A stretch of 64,000 bases of DNA, from positions 7,972,079-8,036,078 of the forward strand of contig OZ038321.1 of the NCBI GenBank assembly GCA_964035795.1. Reading direction: 5' to 3'. Origin of the DNA: Pterobdella sp. o SKG-2022 (taxonomy: Eukaryota; Annelida; Clitellata; Hirudinida; Piscicolidae). The notes under the pieces were generated by a model. The model saw nothing but the letters and a program-made list of their open reading frames with translations, did no database searches and was not told where the DNA came from. Of this stretch, positions 62,001-64,000 are shown in pieces. Within the stretch, counting starts at the first letter, position 1. Every line of letters begins with the position of its first letter. The position numbers and the translations under genes are program-made.

Positions 62001-62280
62001 TCATAAGTCTTTATAAGTCAATCAAGTACTTTTTGTGAGTTTATTGAGGTGTGTGTTTTGGCCTGCATGGAGCGACAAGCAGTTGCAAAATGACAATCGC
62101 CTGCCACGACTATTTATACTTCTGATGTTTATAATGAGCCTTTTTTAAATTAAAGTTATCTATTTAAATATCAGTAAACTATTTTATTTTTTATTTATTT
62201 AAAAAAATTTATGAAACTGTAAAATTTGACATCTTCAAATAATTAGATAGACTAAACAAAATAGTGAGAAAAAAACACAG
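59047..62280. other. Intergenic, no gene recognised
   Basis: This should hold the FMO copy B promoter. The rest is AT-rich with only short frames that resemble nothing. A GC-richer patch near 61.15-61.27 kb (CTGGCTCCAGGTATATGCC) may be a transposon remnant. Confidence 0.4.
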
Positions 62281-62298
62281 ATTAATTATTAACTTAAA

Positions 62299-62351
62299 CC
62301 ACTAAGCTTTTCGTGAAACAAACTTACATTATCAATTGAAAAGCTTAGTGG
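62299..62351. repeat. 14-bp perfect inverted repeat within a longer imperfect one
   Basis: Arms CCACTAAGCTTTTC (62299-62312) and its complement (62338-62351) flank a 25-nt loop. Imperfect pairing continues outward to TAATTATT / AATAATTA, so the whole foldback spans about 62284-62371. Confidence 0.7.
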
Positions 62352-62364
62352 ATTAATGAAGTGA

Positions 62365-62465
62365 ATAATTAGCCTCAATAATGTGGATCCCAAAAACACG
62401 ACAATATTTTAATTCTTTGTTTTGACGAAGCTTTTCGTTATATTCTGTATCATCATCAGGTGACT
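62365..62465. repeat. Dispersed repeat with AAAACACGACAAT core, copy 2
   Basis: It shares the word order of 29355-29460 (AATTAGCCTCAA, then CAAAAACACGACAAT, then TTTTAATTCTTT) and continues into GACGAAGCTTTTCGTT and ATCATCATCAGG. The outer foldback overlaps its left edge. Confidence 0.45.
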
Positions 62466-62578
62466 AATGGTAATTTTGTTGATTAAGTTGAATACTTTGT
62501 GGTTGTTTTTCTCACCTTCAAATCAGCTTCACAACTCTTGGCTGGAGCAAATGTCCTTTCAAGTGCTTGTGTAAGTAT

Positions 62579-63931
62579 AGTGCTGCTCATAAAAACATGC
62601 GCACCCTTTAAACATTAAATAACTTTTGAGCAAGAACGATTTTCTTACATTAGCTATATCATTCAAAAAATTGAAAAAATAATTAATTTGACAAAAATAT
62701 ATTATCAAACTAGAGTATATTTTTGATGTTTTTCAGCAATCGTCTTTGTAAAATCTGCACAATAAATCACGCTTTTTCTTTGAGTGATAAAAGTAAGCTA
62801 TTCAGTTTTTTTGGCGCCAATAGTTACTTCCATGAACAAGTATCACTTTGATTTGAAAATTTAAAAAAACTATGAAAGAATTCAAAAACTTATTTGAGAA
62901 AATGAAGGTTGAAATTTTAGTATGTAAAAGGGAGGGTTGAAACAACAGAAAAATTGCCAAGCAGCTGAAATGCTCGGAAACGACACTAAAATACTTTTTA
63001 AAAATTTAACATTTCAAAGTTTGGAGAAACATGCCGAAGAATGAAAAAATAGACCAAAAGAGATGTTGGCAATTTAGTTAGGACCGCTTCACAACAAGGA
63101 AGCTCTTCAAAAACAATCAAAAAATCATTGGATTTGCCTGTTGTTGCATTCAAAATTTTTCCAAGTTTTGAAGGATTTCAAAAACCTGCATTATTTAAAA
63201 CGCAAACCAGCACCAGACCTAAAAGCAGCTCATAAAGAAGAAGTTTGCCGAAGAAAAGATATTTCGAAAGTCCAAATGGGACGAAATAATTTTTTCCAAC
63301 GGGAAAAAATTTAATTTCGATAGACTGGACTGATTTCAGTACTACTGACATGTTTTGCAAAAAGATCCAGAAATTTTTAGAAAATGTGTTGGTGGATCAA
63401 TGATGGATGGTTTTGGGTGGCATCAGCGTGAAAAGAAGACCCACTTGGCAACTTTGACAGAACTTCAGAACACAATAAAATATTCCAAAACATCGAAAAA
63501 TTATTTATTGCTTTTTATAAAATAAATTTTATGACAAGAAGTTTATTTTTTAACAAGACAATAAGGCAGTTGACAAGTCCAAGCTGGCCAAATCGTGGAT
63601 TTTGCAAAAAAAAAACCAATGTTTTCGAATAGCCATTGAAGAGTTCAGATCTGAATCCTATTGAAAACGTTTGGGAATATTTGACCAAAGTAGTTTATCA
63701 TAACCGAAAACAACATCAGTGTTCAAAACCTCCAAACTGCCATTCTTTGTGTTTGACAGGGTATGTCTCAAAAATACCTCATTGATTGGGTCAATGTCTA
63801 ACTGATGTTTTAAAGTTATAAAAAACCAAGTAAAACCCATTGAAATATGAACTTTTTAAAAATTAAATTTAATTAAAAAACAAACTTTATTTTGATCAAA
63901 CTAAATAGTGCGCGAATTATTTTGAGCAGAT
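62579..63931 (+). mobile_element. Decayed Tc1-family DNA transposon
   Basis: The imperfect terminal inverted repeats TGCTCATAAAAACATGCGCAC (trimmed: TGCTCA...TGCGCAC) near 62585 and its counterpart ending near 63928 bracket about 1.35 kb, with TA at the left edge. Broken plus-strand frames read as Tc1 transposase in order: KQLKCSETTLKYF-like helix-turn-helix, SIDWTDFSTTDMF, VLGGISVKRR (the V-WG-IS block), a QDNKA block where the second catalytic Asp is kept, ESY.KRLGIF at the usual NPIENVWG site, and a C-terminal CFKVIKNQ. Many stops and frameshifts: inactive. Confidence 0.82.
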
Positions 63932-64000
63932 TATTAGTCCGCAAGTTAAGAAAAATTAAATAACTTCAAAAATATAAATTTTTATCATGCCATAGTTATA

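Noticed and set aside
62430..62465. Hammerhead ribozyme (minus-strand CTGATGA ... CGAAA)
   Set aside because: The core words are present but the 16 nt between them do not form a convincing stem II, and I could not pair stems I and III.

Overview
This is metazoan nuclear DNA. It is AT-rich, genes are split by GT-AG introns, LINE and Tc1-type elements are common, and a tRNA-derived SINE is present. The (T/A)CATCATCCTTATCATC...CATGGGTTGGAC motif near 1 kb resembles a repeat I recall from mollusc and annelid genomes, so a lophotrochozoan is my best guess, unverified. Gene models were assembled by eye from splice sites, codon phase and similarity to known families. Five of the seven are intact across every junction; NUP88 has one unresolved junction and FMO copy B a frame-breaking deletion.

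Layout. 0-1.2 kb: a coding-like remnant and a LINE 3' end. 1.2-4.6 kb (-): COP9 signalosome subunit 6 (CSN6), 11 small exons, 313 aa. 6.5-19.4 kb (+): an IQSEC-type ARF-GEF (IQ motif, Sec7, PH), 14 exons, 1076 aa, head-to-head with CSN6. 19.4-23.8 kb: no gene recognised, with a GATT microsatellite and one copy of a dispersed repeat. 23.8-24.7 kb (-): a single-exon PAR/NFIL3/CES-2-type bZIP factor. 28.3-29.3 kb (+): intronless TATDN1-type TatD nuclease. 30.8-32.1 kb: LINE. 32.4-33.3 kb (-): ribosomal protein L23a, 5 exons, 177 aa. 34.2-40.8 kb (-): nucleoporin NUP88, about 15 exons.

41-64 kb is repeat-rich. It holds a LINE with an inverted 5' half, a perfect 63-bp foldback, and two flavin-containing monooxygenase (FMO) genes in tail-to-tail orientation: copy A (+, 43.6-48.4 kb, intact, 453 aa) and copy B (-, 56.1-59.0 kb, with a 14-nt deletion). 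Several LINE fragments on both strands lie between them. Copy B carries a tRNA-derived SINE in intron 3 with a matching target-site duplication. The window ends in a decayed Tc1-family transposon. There are two 200-N gaps (33843-34042 and 47370-47569).

The genes are independent housekeeping or regulatory loci, not a pathway: deneddylation (CSN6), ARF activation (IQSEC), transcription (bZIP), nuclease (TatD), translation (RPL23A), nuclear pore (NUP88) and xenobiotic or metabolite N/S-oxygenation (FMO). The least ordinary parts are the FMO inverted pair, the foldback beside it, the SINE and the inverted LINE.
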